The notes under the pieces: generated by a model
What the model was told of the DNA's origin: nothing
Databases searched by the model: none
The model's input: the letters and a program-made list of their open reading frames with translations, nothing else
From: Pseudomonadota bacterium
GTDB taxonomy: Bacteria > Pseudomonadota > Gammaproteobacteria > Pseudomonadales > Oceanobacteraceae
Direction of reading: 5' to 3'
Assembly: GCA_030145845.1 (NCBI GenBank)
Contig: JAIXHJ010000003.1
Span: forward strand, 341,391-405,390
DNA: 64,000 nucleotides
Made by a program: the position numbers and the translations under genes
Shown here: positions 1 through 8,543 of the stretch, piece after piece
Layout of the letters: each line of letters opens with the position of its first letter
How positions within the stretch are numbered: position 1 is the stretch's first letter

Positions 1-11
1 CTCCAGCGCGG

Positions 12-57
12 CAGAAACGGCGTTTCTGACACAACCGGGTTCATCCTTTTAACCCGG
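12..57. repeat. Two inverted repeats downstream of the S1 protein gene
   Basis: CAGAAAC (12-18) pairs with GTTTCTG (22-28), and CCGGGTT (35-41) pairs with AACCCGG (51-57). They lie just past the stop codon of the leftward gene and may end its transcript, but neither is followed by a clear T run on that strand. The rest of 1-83 holds nothing else that I recognise. Confidence 0.35.
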
Positions 58-83
58 CGTCATCCGCTGTCGTCTGCCTGGGC

Positions 84-1100
84 TCAGGGCTTTTTCAGGC
101 TCAGGGTTGAGGCGCTTTTCTTCTTCGGATTGCGGTATACCTTTTTCGCCGGCTTCGGCCCGCTGCTGTCTTTGCCACTGTCTTTACTGCTGATGGCTGC
201 GGCCGGGCGCGGGGCTTTTTCCGGCCGTGGCTGCCGCTGGTCAGCGTCGGTGGCGAGGCGGATGCCGTTGTCTTCAATCACGATCTTACGTTCTTTGAAC
301 AGCTTGCCGATGGCCATTTTGAACGTCCGTTTGCTGACGCCGAAGTGCAGTTCGATCAGGTCGGCCGGTGAGTAATCATTCAGGCCCAGCGTGCCATTGC
401 CTTCTTCCAGTTTTTTCAGAATACGTTTCGCCAGCGGATCGGCTTTGCCGTGGCCGGCCGGTTCCAGCATCAGATCAAGACGGTGATCGGTACGTACCCG
501 TTTGACATAGCCCTTTACCTGCTGACCGACACGGATGGCTTTGCGCACATCATCATTGTGCAGCACGCCCCAGTACTGATTGTTGACCACGGCTTTGTAG
601 CCCAGCTCGGTGCGCTGGGTAATCAGCAGGCTGACCTTGTCCCCGGTCTGCAGCGGCATGGGTGCACCGGGCCAGGAGGGGGTGATTTCATCGCGGATAA
701 AGCGGTTCAGACGCGTGCTGCCGATAATGCGGCCGGTGTTATCGAGCGTGACATACACGGCGTAGCTGTGGCCTTTTTCCAGGCGCTGTTTCTGTTCGGC
801 GAACGGTACAAACAGATCTTTGGCCAGCCCCCAGTCGAGAAAAGCGCCCATGCTGTTAACGTCCACCGCCTGCAGAAAGGCGACTTCACCGACGGCAGCC
901 CTGGGCTGCTGGGTGGTGGCGATCAGGCGGTCTTCCGAGTCGAGATAAACAAACACCGTCAGCTCATCACCGATGGCGGTATTGTCCGGCACCTGCCGGC
1001 GTGGCAGCAGAATGCGGCCACCGTCGGTATCGTTGAGGTAGAGGCCCTGTGGTTGTTCATCAGCCACGGTCAGGGTGTAAAAGCGTCCGGGTTCGGTCAT
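84..1100 (-). CDS. cvfB: S1-domain RNA-binding protein, CvfB/YitL-like
   Basis: This 338-residue protein has the CvfB layout. Three S1-like OB-fold units lie at about residues 1-63, 70-135 and 150-212, and a winged-helix segment at about 225-282 (SPADLIELHFGVSKRTFK). CvfB-type proteins bind RNA and affect virulence gene expression in Staphylococcus; the role in gammaproteobacteria is unclear. The last 50 residues are rich in Lys, Pro and Ser, as in a disordered nucleic-acid-binding tail. It lies 58 bp downstream of the parvulin gene on the same strand, so the two may be co-transcribed. The family call is firm; the function is inferred from the family. Confidence 0.85.
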   Translation of the reverse strand: MTEPGRFYTLTVADEQPQGLYLNDTDGGRILLPRRQVPDNTAIGDELTVFVYLDSEDRLIATTQQPRAAVGEVAFLQAVDVNSMGAFLDWGLAKDLFVPFAEQKQRLEKGHSYAVYVTLDNTGRIIGSTRLNRFIRDEITPSWPGAPMPLQTGDKVSLLITQRTELGYKAVVNNQYWGVLHNDDVRKAIRVGQQVKGYVKRVRTDHRLDLMLEPAGHGKADPLAKRILKKLEEGNGTLGLNDYSPADLIELHFGVSKRTFKMAIGKLFKERKIVIEDNGIRLATDADQRQPRPEKAPRPAAAISSKDSGKDSSGPKPAKKVYRNPKKKSASTLSLKKP

Positions 1101-1158
1101 GGAAATCTCTGCGGTGTGAATAGCTCAGCTATGGTAACGGAAAGGCGCTCAGCCGGCA

Positions 1159-1437
1159 TCAGCTGCGGTAAATGGTTTCGATCAGATGCCAGCCGAAGCG
1201 GGTTTTTACCGGGCCCTGCACTGTCAGCAACGGGCCTTTGAACACCACATCGTCAAATGCTTTGACCATGTCGCCTTTGCTGAACTCGCCCAGGCTGCCA
1301 CCGTTCTTTTTGCTCGGACACTGTGAATATTTCTGTGCCAGACGGCTGAAATCCGCGCCTTCTGCCAGTTGTTGTTTCAGTTTTTCGGCCTCTTCCCGGG
1401 TTTTCACCAGAATATGGCGGGCACATGCTCGTGGCAT
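1159..1437 (-). CDS. ppiC: Parvulin-type peptidyl-prolyl cis-trans isomerase
   Basis: A 92-residue single-domain parvulin, the size of E. coli PpiC. It shows the family pattern ARHILVKTREEAE, then FSRLAQKYSQCPSKKNGGSLGEF, then GPVKTRFGWHLI. It has no signal peptide, so it should act in the cytoplasm and isomerise Xaa-Pro bonds during folding. The ATG follows an AGGAG ribosome site with five bases between. The gene is divergent from upp and upstream of the S1-domain gene on its own strand. Confidence 0.93.
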   Translation of the reverse strand: MPRACARHILVKTREEAEKLKQQLAEGADFSRLAQKYSQCPSKKNGGSLGEFSKGDMVKAFDDVVFKGPLLTVQGPVKTRFGWHLIETIYRS

Positions 1438-1556
1438 AAGCTCTCCTTTTTTAAGAATTTATCTGACCATCCGGTCACATTTGGCGTCGCGCAGCGCCGG
1501 TCTCTGTGAGAAAATCGCCGCCGTTTGAATTATACCCGTAAGTCAGAGAGGTAAGC

Positions 1557-2183
1557 ATGAGCGTCCACGAAATCCGTCACCCCCTTGTCCGCCACAAACT
1601 TGGTTTGATGCGTAATAAATCAATCAGCACCCGTGGCTTCCGCCAGCTGGCGGGTGAAGTCGGAAACCTGCTGACTTACGAAGCAACCAAGGATCTGGAA
1701 CTGGAAGAATACAACCAGGATGGCTGGTGCGGCCCGACCAAGTGTGAGCGTATCCGTGGTAAGAAAATTACCATCGTGCCGATTCTGCGCGCGGGTCTGG
1801 GAATGCTGGATGGCGTACTGGAACTGATTCCAAGCGCAAAAATCAGCGTGGTCGGTCTGTACCGTGACGAAGAAACGCTGGAACCAGTGAGCTACTTCGA
1901 CAAGCTGGCCGGTGATATCGACCAGCGTATGGCGCTGATTGTTGACCCGATGCTGGCCACCGGTGGCTCCATGGTGGCCACCATCGACCTGCTGAAGAAA
2001 ACCGGTTGCAGCAGTATCCGTGCGCTGGTGCTGGTCGCGGCGCCGGAAGGCATCAAAAAAGTTCAGGAAGCGCATCCGGATGTGGATATCTATACCGCGT
2101 CTGTCGACAGTCATCTGAATGAAAACGGTTACATCATCCCCGGTCTGGGCGACGCCGGCGACAAGATTTTCGGCACCAAATAA
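1557..2183 (+). CDS. upp: Uracil phosphoribosyltransferase
   Basis: A 208-residue type I phosphoribosyltransferase that converts uracil and PRPP to UMP in pyrimidine salvage. The PRPP-binding loop is [10 protein letters not shown] and the uracil-binding C-terminal segment reads [16 protein letters not shown], both typical of Upp. Length and start match the E. coli enzyme, and a GAGG ribosome site precedes the ATG. It is followed after 25 bp by the uracil permease gene, the usual salvage operon. Confidence 0.98.
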   Translation: MSVHEIRHPLVRHKLGLMRNKSISTRGFRQLAGEVGNLLTYEATKDLELEEYNQDGWCGPTKCERIRGKKITIVPILRAGLGMLDGVLELIPSAKISVVGLYRDEETLEPVSYFDKLAGDIDQRMALIVDPMLATGGSMVATIDLLKKTGCSSIRALVLVAAPEGIKKVQEAHPDVDIYTASVDSHLNENGYIIPGLGDAGDKIFGTK

Positions 2184-2208
2184 TAACAATCCGAGGGGAG
2201 AAGATTTC

Positions 2209-3504
2209 ATGCAAAGCAATAACGATAACCTGTACAGCGGCTGGCGGATGCTGCTGGCCGGTGCGCAGATGCTGTTTGTGGCATTCGGCTCACTGGTACT
2301 GGTTCCTCTGATTACCGGACTTGATCCGAGTGTGGCGCTGTTCACGGCGGGTATGGGAACACTGATTTTTCAGTTCACCACCAAACGCTCCATTCCGGTG
2401 TTCCTGGCGTCTTCCTTTGCCTTTATTGCACCGATTATTTTCAGCATCCAGACCTGGGGGATGGCGGCCACGATGGGCGCGCTGTTCTGTGCCGGTCTGG
2501 TGTATGTGGCACTGTCTGCGCTGGTGGCCCTGCGTGGTCCGGGCTTCCTGCACCGCCTGCTGCCGCCGGTGGTGACCGGCCCGATCATTATGATCATCGG
2601 TCTGGGACTGGCGCCGATTGCGGTTAATATGGCAATGGGGAAAACCGGTGATGCATCGGCAGAACTGTTTCCTTATGCCGATGCCATGTGGGTATCCATG
2701 CCGGCACTGATCACCACGCTGCTGGTGGCCACCATGGCCAAAGGGATTTTCCGTCTGGTGCCGATTCTGGCCGGTGTGGCGGTGGGTTATGCCATTGCTG
2801 CTTTCAGTGGCATGGTCGATTACAGCGCCGTGACCGGCAGCCCGTGGATGCGTCTGCCGGGTTTTGTGATGCCGGAATTTCATCTGGCTGCCATCCTGTT
2901 CATGATTCCGGTGGCCATTGCGCCGGCGATTGAGCACGTCGGTGACGTCCTGGCCATCGGCAGCGTTACCGGTAAAGACTATGTACAGAAGCCGGGCCTG
3001 CACCGCACGCTGCTGGGTGATGGTCTGGCGACTTCAGCCGCATCGCTGTTCGGTGGACCGCCGAACACGACCTACTCGGAAGTGACCGGCGCTGTGATGC
3101 TGACCAAAGCCTTCAATCCGGTGGTGATGACCTGGGCGGCGGTGTTCGCCATTCTGCTGGCGTTTGTTGCCAAATTCGGCGCCCTGTTGCAGACCATTCC
3201 GACGCCGGTGATGGGCGGTATTCTGATTCTGCTGTTCGGCTCCATCGCCGGCGTGGGTATGAATATCCTGATCAAGGGTAAAGTGGATATGAGCGCCCAG
3301 CGCAATCTGGTGATTGTCGCGACCACGCTGGTGTTTGGTATCGGTGGCATGGCCATCGGTTCCGAATCCTGGCATCTGCAGGGCGTCAGCCTGTGCGGTG
3401 TGGTGGCGATCGTGCTTAACCTGATCCTGCCGCATGCGGACCCGGTAACGGATCTGCATGAAGAAAAAGAGATTGTGGATGATATCGTCGAGCACGGACG
3501 TTAA
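2209..3504 (+). CDS. uraA: Uracil:proton symporter
   Basis: A 431-residue NCS2-family permease with about 14 hydrophobic segments. It contains the family signature region AIAPAIEHVGDVLAIGSVTGKDY and NTTYSEVTGAV. The reading frame is open further upstream into upp, but the ATG at 2209 follows an AGGGGAG ribosome site and gives the standard N-terminus before the first membrane helix. It brings uracil in for Upp, encoded 25 bp upstream. A strong terminator follows the gene. Confidence 0.96.
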   Translation: MQSNNDNLYSGWRMLLAGAQMLFVAFGSLVLVPLITGLDPSVALFTAGMGTLIFQFTTKRSIPVFLASSFAFIAPIIFSIQTWGMAATMGALFCAGLVYVALSALVALRGPGFLHRLLPPVVTGPIIMIIGLGLAPIAVNMAMGKTGDASAELFPYADAMWVSMPALITTLLVATMAKGIFRLVPILAGVAVGYAIAAFSGMVDYSAVTGSPWMRLPGFVMPEFHLAAILFMIPVAIAPAIEHVGDVLAIGSVTGKDYVQKPGLHRTLLGDGLATSAASLFGGPPNTTYSEVTGAVMLTKAFNPVVMTWAAVFAILLAFVAKFGALLQTIPTPVMGGILILLFGSIAGVGMNILIKGKVDMSAQRNLVIVATTLVFGIGGMAIGSESWHLQGVSLCGVVAIVLNLILPHADPVTDLHEEKEIVDDIVEHGR

Positions 3505-3517
3505 TTCCGCTTCGCTG

Positions 3518-3553
3518 ACAGAAACGGCCGCTTTGTGCGGCCGTTTCTGTTTC
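3518..3553 (+). terminator. Intrinsic terminator after uraA
   Basis: A perfect 14-bp stem (ACAGAAACGGCCGC with GCGGCCGTTTCTGT) closes a five-base loop, followed by TTCC. The T run is short but the stem is very stable. Confidence 0.8.
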
Positions 3554-3650
3554 CGGCGTCTGAAAAGCGCCCCGACCGGGCACCTTTAATTTGCACCTGT
3601 GGTCACAGCCGTTAAGGTAAAAAGAAAGAATCCGGCAGCTGGAGACCCTT

Positions 3651-5093
3651 ATGGCCCTGAACAATGGCGTGCATCTGATCTGTTACCCCAACCGTCTGGG
3701 GGATAATATTCATGATCTGCATCAGACCCTCAATACGCATTTCCGCGACGCCGTCAGTGGCGTGCATCTGCTGCCGTTTTATCCCTCCAATGCCGATAAT
3801 GGTTTTTCTCCGCTGACCCATCTGGAAGTGGATGCGGCGTATGGCAGCTGGGAAGATGTCAGCCGTCTGGCCGCGGATTACGATCTGTGTGTGGATCTGG
3901 TGATCAATCATATCTCCGACGAATCCCGGGAGTTCCGCGATTTTCTGCAGCATGGCTACGCGTCGGAGTTTGCGGATCTGTTTATTCATGTCGATGAGCT
4001 GGAACCCATCAGCCACGATGATCTGGCGAAAATTCATATCCGCAAAGAGAAAGAACCCTTCCGTGAAGTGACCTTTGCCGACGGCGGCAAAGGCCGGGTC
4101 TGGTGTACCTTTACCGAGCATCAGGTCGATCTCAATTATGCCCGGCCGGCGGCGCGGGAACTGATGGCGCGCTATATGAAATTCCTGACGGCGGCCGGGG
4201 TGAAACTGTTCCGTCTGGATGCTTTCGGTTATCTGACCAAAGAAATCGGCAGCAGCTGTTTTCTGGTGGAGCCGGATGTTTACCGCCACCTCGACTGGTT
4301 CAATGAACTGGCACTGTCGCTGGACGCCGAACTGTTACCGGAGGTGCATGACCACACCAGCTTCCAGTACGCCATTGCCCGCCGGCATATGCATTGTTAT
4401 GGCTTCGCTCTGCCACCGCTGATGCTGCATGCCATGCTGTCGAATAACAGTAAGCACCTGAAAAACTGGCTGCGCATGTGTCCGCGCAATATGGTGACGG
4501 TACTGGATACCCACGACGGCATCTGTATTCCGGATGTGGAAGGGGTACTGCCGGACACTGAAATTGCCGCACTGGTGGAAAACCTGAACGAGCGCAGTGC
4601 CGATCCGATTCTGCGCCGTTCTGCGTTGAACCCGCATTCAGTCGGCGCCATCTATCAGCTCACCTGTACGTTCTATGACGCCATGATGCGTAACGATGAC
4701 GCCTATATCTGCGCGCGGGCGATCCAGTTTTTCTGCCCCGGTATCCCGCAGGTGTATTACGTCGGTCTGCTGGCCGGGGTTAACGATGATGCCCTGAGCG
4801 ATCTGACCGGCGAGGCACGTGATATTAACCGGCACTACTACGGGCTGGACGAAGTGGATGAAGCCATGCGGCAGCCGGTGGTACAGCGCCAGCTGGAACT
4901 GATGCGTTTCCGCAATAATTACCCGGCTTTTGAGGGCCATTTTGAACTCAATTCATCCGGTGATGACAGTGTCTGTCTGGCCTGGCGTCACGGCAATTAC
5001 TATGCGCGGCTGTTTGTTGATCTGAATTACAAAACCGCGCGTATCAGTTATCTGAATGAAAGCAATCTGAAGGAAGTGCACTGGCAGTGCTGA
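3651..5093 (+). CDS. GH13_18 sucrose phosphorylase-like glucoside phosphorylase
   Basis: A 480-residue (beta/alpha)8-barrel enzyme of the sucrose phosphorylase subfamily. The catalytic residues align with known members: nucleophile Asp190 in LFRLDAFGY, acid/base Glu231 in LLPEVHDH, and transition-state stabiliser Asp289 in LDTHDG. Family members reversibly phosphorolyse sucrose, glucosylglycerol or glucosylglycerate to glucose-1-phosphate. It has no signal peptide, so it is cytoplasmic. It stands alone, with no sugar transporter, kinase or regulator beside it, so the substrate cannot be read from context. For a marine bacterium a compatible solute such as glucosylglycerol or glucosylglycerate is as plausible as sucrose. 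Confidence 0.87.
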   Translation: MALNNGVHLICYPNRLGDNIHDLHQTLNTHFRDAVSGVHLLPFYPSNADNGFSPLTHLEVDAAYGSWEDVSRLAADYDLCVDLVINHISDESREFRDFLQHGYASEFADLFIHVDELEPISHDDLAKIHIRKEKEPFREVTFADGGKGRVWCTFTEHQVDLNYARPAARELMARYMKFLTAAGVKLFRLDAFGYLTKEIGSSCFLVEPDVYRHLDWFNELALSLDAELLPEVHDHTSFQYAIARRHMHCYGFALPPLMLHAMLSNNSKHLKNWLRMCPRNMVTVLDTHDGICIPDVEGVLPDTEIAALVENLNERSADPILRRSALNPHSVGAIYQLTCTFYDAMMRNDDAYICARAIQFFCPGIPQVYYVGLLAGVNDDALSDLTGEARDINRHYYGLDEVDEAMRQPVVQRQLELMRFRNNYPAFEGHFELNSSGDDSVCLAWRHGNYYARLFVDLNYKTARISYLNESNLKEVHWQC

Positions 5094-5101
5094 GCCGGGC
5101 G

Positions 5102-5509
5102 TTACTGCCCGGCGGCATTTTTCAGCAGGCTGTTTTCCACCACACTCACTTCAACACGGCTGCCGGCGGCAACGTCCTGCAGCAGGGTGACGTCATCCAG
5201 CGCATCGGCCCAGATAACCGCCGGGTGAGCGAGGCGGATCTCGTTATGAAAGGACAGCGGCGTCGGGCCATAGCCGATGACAATGCTGCTGCCATCGACC
5301 CAGAAGGCAATGTCGCCGGGCTGGACCACTTTGCTGGTTTCCGCGACTGGCGGAATAAAAGGAATGGGGCAGTCAAACATCAGTGTCTGACCCCAGGTAT
5401 GAACGCTGGCCGCGAAGGGCGCAGCATCGCTGATAACCTGAGCCAGCGGCGTATGGCGCAGCGCCAGACGCAGCTCGGCCGATTCAAAACGCAGTGAAAG
5501 CAGAAGCAT
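5102..5509 (-). CDS. Cyclophilin-like fold protein (TM1367/PF04126 type)
   Basis: A 135-residue protein whose second half reads GDIAFWVDGSSIVIGYGPTP and then a stretch of short beta strands, the pattern of the small cyclophilin-like domain typified by TM1367. These proteins resemble cyclophilins in fold but generally lack the prolyl isomerase active site, and no function is established. It converges on the phosphorylase gene with eight bases between the stops. The ribosome site is weak. Confidence 0.65.
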   Translation of the reverse strand: MLLLSLRFESAELRLALRHTPLAQVISDAAPFAASVHTWGQTLMFDCPIPFIPPVAETSKVVQPGDIAFWVDGSSIVIGYGPTPLSFHNEIRLAHPAVIWADALDDVTLLQDVAAGSRVEVSVVENSLLKNAAGQ

Positions 5510-5562
5510 AAAAGACCCTCCGCAGCGGGCTGAATACCTGTCACCGGATGCTGGCAGGTATT

Positions 5563-5830
5563 TAAGGAACCTCTGAATAACTCTGCACAGCTCTGCGCGA
5601 ATCTTTCCGGGCTGCAGAGCAGGGCGGCGAATGCAGGGAATGGCGCGCCCTTTTCAATTTCGCCAACGTCGCTATCCGGGCCGGAAAGTCGCGCCCTGCA
5701 GGGATGGCAGGCAACCCCTGACTCTGTGTCGCCGGTTCTTGCCAGAACCCGCTATGCCTGCAAACCGGCTTCGTGATTCAGAGCTTGCCTGCCACCCAGA
5801 GCGGGCACCGGGTTATTCAGATGTTCCTTA
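5563..5830. mobile_element. MITE-like element with 19-bp terminal inverted repeats
   Basis: TAAGGAACCTCTGAATAAC (5563-5581) is matched in inverted orientation by GTTATTCAGATGTTCCTTA (5812-5830), 18 of 19 positions. The 268-bp interval has no convincing gene. A TA dinucleotide sits at both outer ends, as expected for a TA-target element. It fills the 365-bp gap between the cyclophilin-like gene and leuA. It looks like a non-autonomous element; no matching transposase lies in the window. Confidence 0.65.
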
Positions 5831-5874
5831 GATTATCAGAGGGACATGCTGGCTGCCCGCGCTTTTTCCATCCG

Positions 5875-7560
5875 TCAGGCAACCGCCTGACTGTCAATCA
5901 TAGATTTATTAATAGTGTTCAGAATGGCATTCAGACTGGCAGACAGAGTGTCCTCATCCTGCGCCGCCGCGGTAAAGCGTTTACCGTGGATACTGGCCTG
6001 AACAAAGGCCATGGCGCTGGCGTCCGAACCTTCCGACAACGCCTGCTCGTCAAACTGAACCACCTGAATATCACTGCCGGTGGCCTTGTGCATGGCGTCG
6101 GCAAAGGCGCTGATTGCACCGCTGCCATGGCCGTGAATCAGTACCAGCCGGGAACCATCGTTGATGGACGCCTGCAGGTGATATTCGTTGCCCTGTTTAT
6201 CCACCTGATAGCCGGCCAGTGAGTAGCGGCCTTCAGCCGGCATAAATTCACGGCGGAAAACGTCAACGATGTCAGCGGTGCTGAGTTCACCTTCGCGGCG
6301 CTCACTTTCAGCCTGAATCGGCTGGGCCAGTTCAATCTGCATCCAGCGCGGCAGGGTGGCACCGATGGCCTGTTCAAGCAGGTAGCTGGCGCCGCCTTTG
6401 CCGGACTGGCTGTTGACCCGGATCACCGACTGATAATTGCGGCCAAGGTCCTGCGGATCAATCGGCAGGTAGGCAACGTCCCATGGCTCATCGTCCGGCT
6501 GTTGGGCCAGACATTTGCGGATGGCATCCTGATGGCTGCCGGAGAAAGCGGTGTACACCAGTTCACCGACCCAGGGATGGCGCGGGTGGGTTTTGATGTT
6601 GGTACAGGCTTCCACGGTGGCAATAATGTCGTCGGCAATGCTGATGTCCAGCTGCGGGTCGATGCCCTGGCTGTAGAGGTTCATCGCCATGGTGACGATG
6701 TCCATATTGCCGGTGCGTTCACCGTTGCCGAGCAGGGTACCTTCAATCCGGTCTGCGCCGGCGAGCATGGCCATTTCCGCGGCGGCCACACCGCAGCCAC
6801 GGTCATTGTGGGTGTGAATACTGATGACGAGGCTGTCGCGCTTATCCACGTTATCGCAGAACCATTCCACCTGATCGGCAAATACGTTCGGCATCGCGCT
6901 TTCCACCGTGGCCGGCAGATTGATGATGGCCTTGTTTTCAGGCGTCGGGCCCCAGACATCAATCACGGCATTACACACCGCGGTGGCGAATTCCACTTCG
7001 GTACCGGAAAAGCTTTCCGGTGAGTACTGGAATACCCATTCGGTCTGCGGATATTTCTTTGCTACGTCCCGGACTTTGCGCGCACCGTTGACGGCGATAT
7101 CAATGATGCCCTGTTGGCTGAGGCCAAAGACTTTTTCCCGCTGCACCGGTGATGTTGAGTTATAGACGTGCACAATGGCACGACGGGCGCCTTCGAGGGA
7201 CTGATAAGTACGCTCAATCAGCTCATCACGGGCCTGAACCAGCACCTGAACCGTGACATCGTCAGGAATCTGATTTTCTTCGATGAGCCAGCGGACAAAG
7301 TCATAGTCCGGTTGCGAGGCTGCAGGGAAGCCGACTTCGATCTCTTTGAAGCCCATCTTCACCAGCAGAGCCCACATGCGCTGCTTCTGTGCCACCGACA
7401 TCGGTTCGATCAGCGCCTGGTTGCCGTCACGCAGGTCAACTGAGCACCATGCAGGGGCTGTGGTCAGTGTCTGGTCCGGCCAGCGGCGGTCGGCTTTGGC
7501 GACCGGGGTGAACGGACGGTATTTACGATGGTCGAAACGGGCGTTGGCAGAAGTGCTCAT
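5875..7560 (-). CDS. leuA: 2-isopropylmalate synthase
   Basis: A 561-residue enzyme that condenses acetyl-CoA with 2-ketoisovalerate, the first committed step of leucine synthesis. The catalytic barrel contains VDLRDGNQALIEPM and the metal-binding HTHNDRG. The C-terminal part (about 430-555) is the regulatory LeuA dimer domain that mediates leucine feedback. The length and N-terminus (FDHRKYRPF) fit the longer LeuA class 2. Two ATGs lie six bases apart; the second (7560) is chosen because AAGGA sits six bases before it and touches the first. It is divergent from an Lrp-type gene. Confidence 0.96.
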   Translation of the reverse strand: MSTSANARFDHRKYRPFTPVAKADRRWPDQTLTTAPAWCSVDLRDGNQALIEPMSVAQKQRMWALLVKMGFKEIEVGFPAASQPDYDFVRWLIEENQIPDDVTVQVLVQARDELIERTYQSLEGARRAIVHVYNSTSPVQREKVFGLSQQGIIDIAVNGARKVRDVAKKYPQTEWVFQYSPESFSGTEVEFATAVCNAVIDVWGPTPENKAIINLPATVESAMPNVFADQVEWFCDNVDKRDSLVISIHTHNDRGCGVAAAEMAMLAGADRIEGTLLGNGERTGNMDIVTMAMNLYSQGIDPQLDISIADDIIATVEACTNIKTHPRHPWVGELVYTAFSGSHQDAIRKCLAQQPDDEPWDVAYLPIDPQDLGRNYQSVIRVNSQSGKGGASYLLEQAIGATLPRWMQIELAQPIQAESERREGELSTADIVDVFRREFMPAEGRYSLAGYQVDKQGNEYHLQASINDGSRLVLIHGHGSGAISAFADAMHKATGSDIQVVQFDEQALSEGSDASAMAFVQASIHGKRFTAAAQDEDTLSASLNAILNTINKSMIDSQAVA

Positions 7561-7768
7561 GATCATTCCTTGCGATGATATTCAGCTGGTTAGCGATTTA
7601 TTGCTCATCAGTCGGGTTGTTTCTCACTGTTGTTGTCCGGCTCTTGTGAAGCTGGCTGCCTGAGCGTTCCCGGGTGGGGAATGTCGGCTCTGGTCCTCGG
7701 ACCGGCGGCGCAGACCGCTTTGGGATAGAAAGCGGAACTGGTTAACAGTATGTGCACAGTATATGCGT

Positions 7769-7817
7769 AATATGAGCAAATATGATTGCAAACTTGCTAT
7801 TATATTCGGCTCATATT
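7769..7817. promoter_or_regulatory. Palindromic regulatory site between leuA and the Lrp-type gene
   Basis: AATATGAGC (7769-7777) is repeated exactly in inverse as GCTCATATT (7809-7817), with centres 40 bp apart. Nested inside are AGCAA (7775-7779) and TTGCT (7794-7798). The stretch is strongly AT-rich. It lies about 110 bp before the regulator start and 210 bp before leuA in their 369-bp shared intergenic region. Lrp/AsnC proteins bind such spaced AT-rich palindromes, so this is a likely auto-regulatory and leuA control site; the assignment is inferred. Confidence 0.55.
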
Positions 7818-7929
7818 GGTGTTTAATTTTAAAAACAGACTCATTTAAGGCTTTTTTAGCCAAAAGAGATAAGTGGCTTGTAATGTCTGGGCTCCGGCCA
7901 GGGTTCAGGCCAGGACGGAGGAAGCGCAG

Positions 7930-8409
7930 GTGACCACTGACAGGCCCAAGCTGGATCGTATCGATCTGCATATTCTTAAACTGCTGCAGGAAGACGGCAG
8001 CCTCAGCAATCTTGAGCTGGCCGATAAAGTCGGACTGTCACCATCCCCCTGTTCACGCCGGGTCAAAGCACTGGAGGACAGTGGTCTGATTCAGGGTTAC
8101 CGCGCGCATCTGGATGCCCGTGCACTGGGCCTGGATCTGCTGGCGCTGATTTCCATCAGCATGGACCGCCATACCCCGGAACGTTTCGAGAACTTTGAAA
8201 CAGCGCTGGCTGCCTGCCCGGAAGTGCTGGAGTGTTATCTGATCACCGGCCAGTCCGCTGACTATGTGGTGAAAGTAATCGTCCGTGATATGAACGCTTA
8301 CCAGCAGTTCCTGCTCGGCACCCTGACCCGGATTGATGGGGTGACCGGTGTGCATTCCAGCTTCGTGATGCGTAAGGTCGTTGACCGCACCGCGTTGCCA
8401 CTGAGCTGA
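7930..8409 (+). CDS. Lrp/AsnC-family transcriptional regulator
   Basis: A 159-residue protein of standard Lrp length. The N-terminal helix-turn-helix is LDRIDLHILKLLQEDGSLSN...VGLSPSPCSRRVKALEDSG. The C-terminal RAM ligand-binding domain is at about 75-145 (ECYLITGQSADYVVKVIV). The frame is open for 19 more codons upstream, but GTG at 7930 follows GGAGGA with seven bases between and gives the canonical start. Its divergence from leuA suggests that it senses leucine or another amino acid. It could be Lrp itself or a local paralogue. Confidence 0.9.
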   Translation: MTTDRPKLDRIDLHILKLLQEDGSLSNLELADKVGLSPSPCSRRVKALEDSGLIQGYRAHLDARALGLDLLALISISMDRHTPERFENFETALAACPEVLECYLITGQSADYVVKVIVRDMNAYQQFLLGTLTRIDGVTGVHSSFVMRKVVDRTALPLS

Positions 8410-8543
8410 TCCCGCCAGCGCTGAAAATGCAACAGCGTCTCATTTATTGACCGGCTGTTTATCTGTTGGGCATTGTCTATACTGCTGATTAGCCCAGATT
8501 GGCCGGGATTCTCCGGCCATGTTAATCCGCATGAGGAATTGCC

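Noticed and set aside
2290..3003. Long leftward frame inside uraA
   Set aside because: It is antisense to a well-supported permease and has a low-complexity His/Gln/Arg-rich translation typical of shadow frames.
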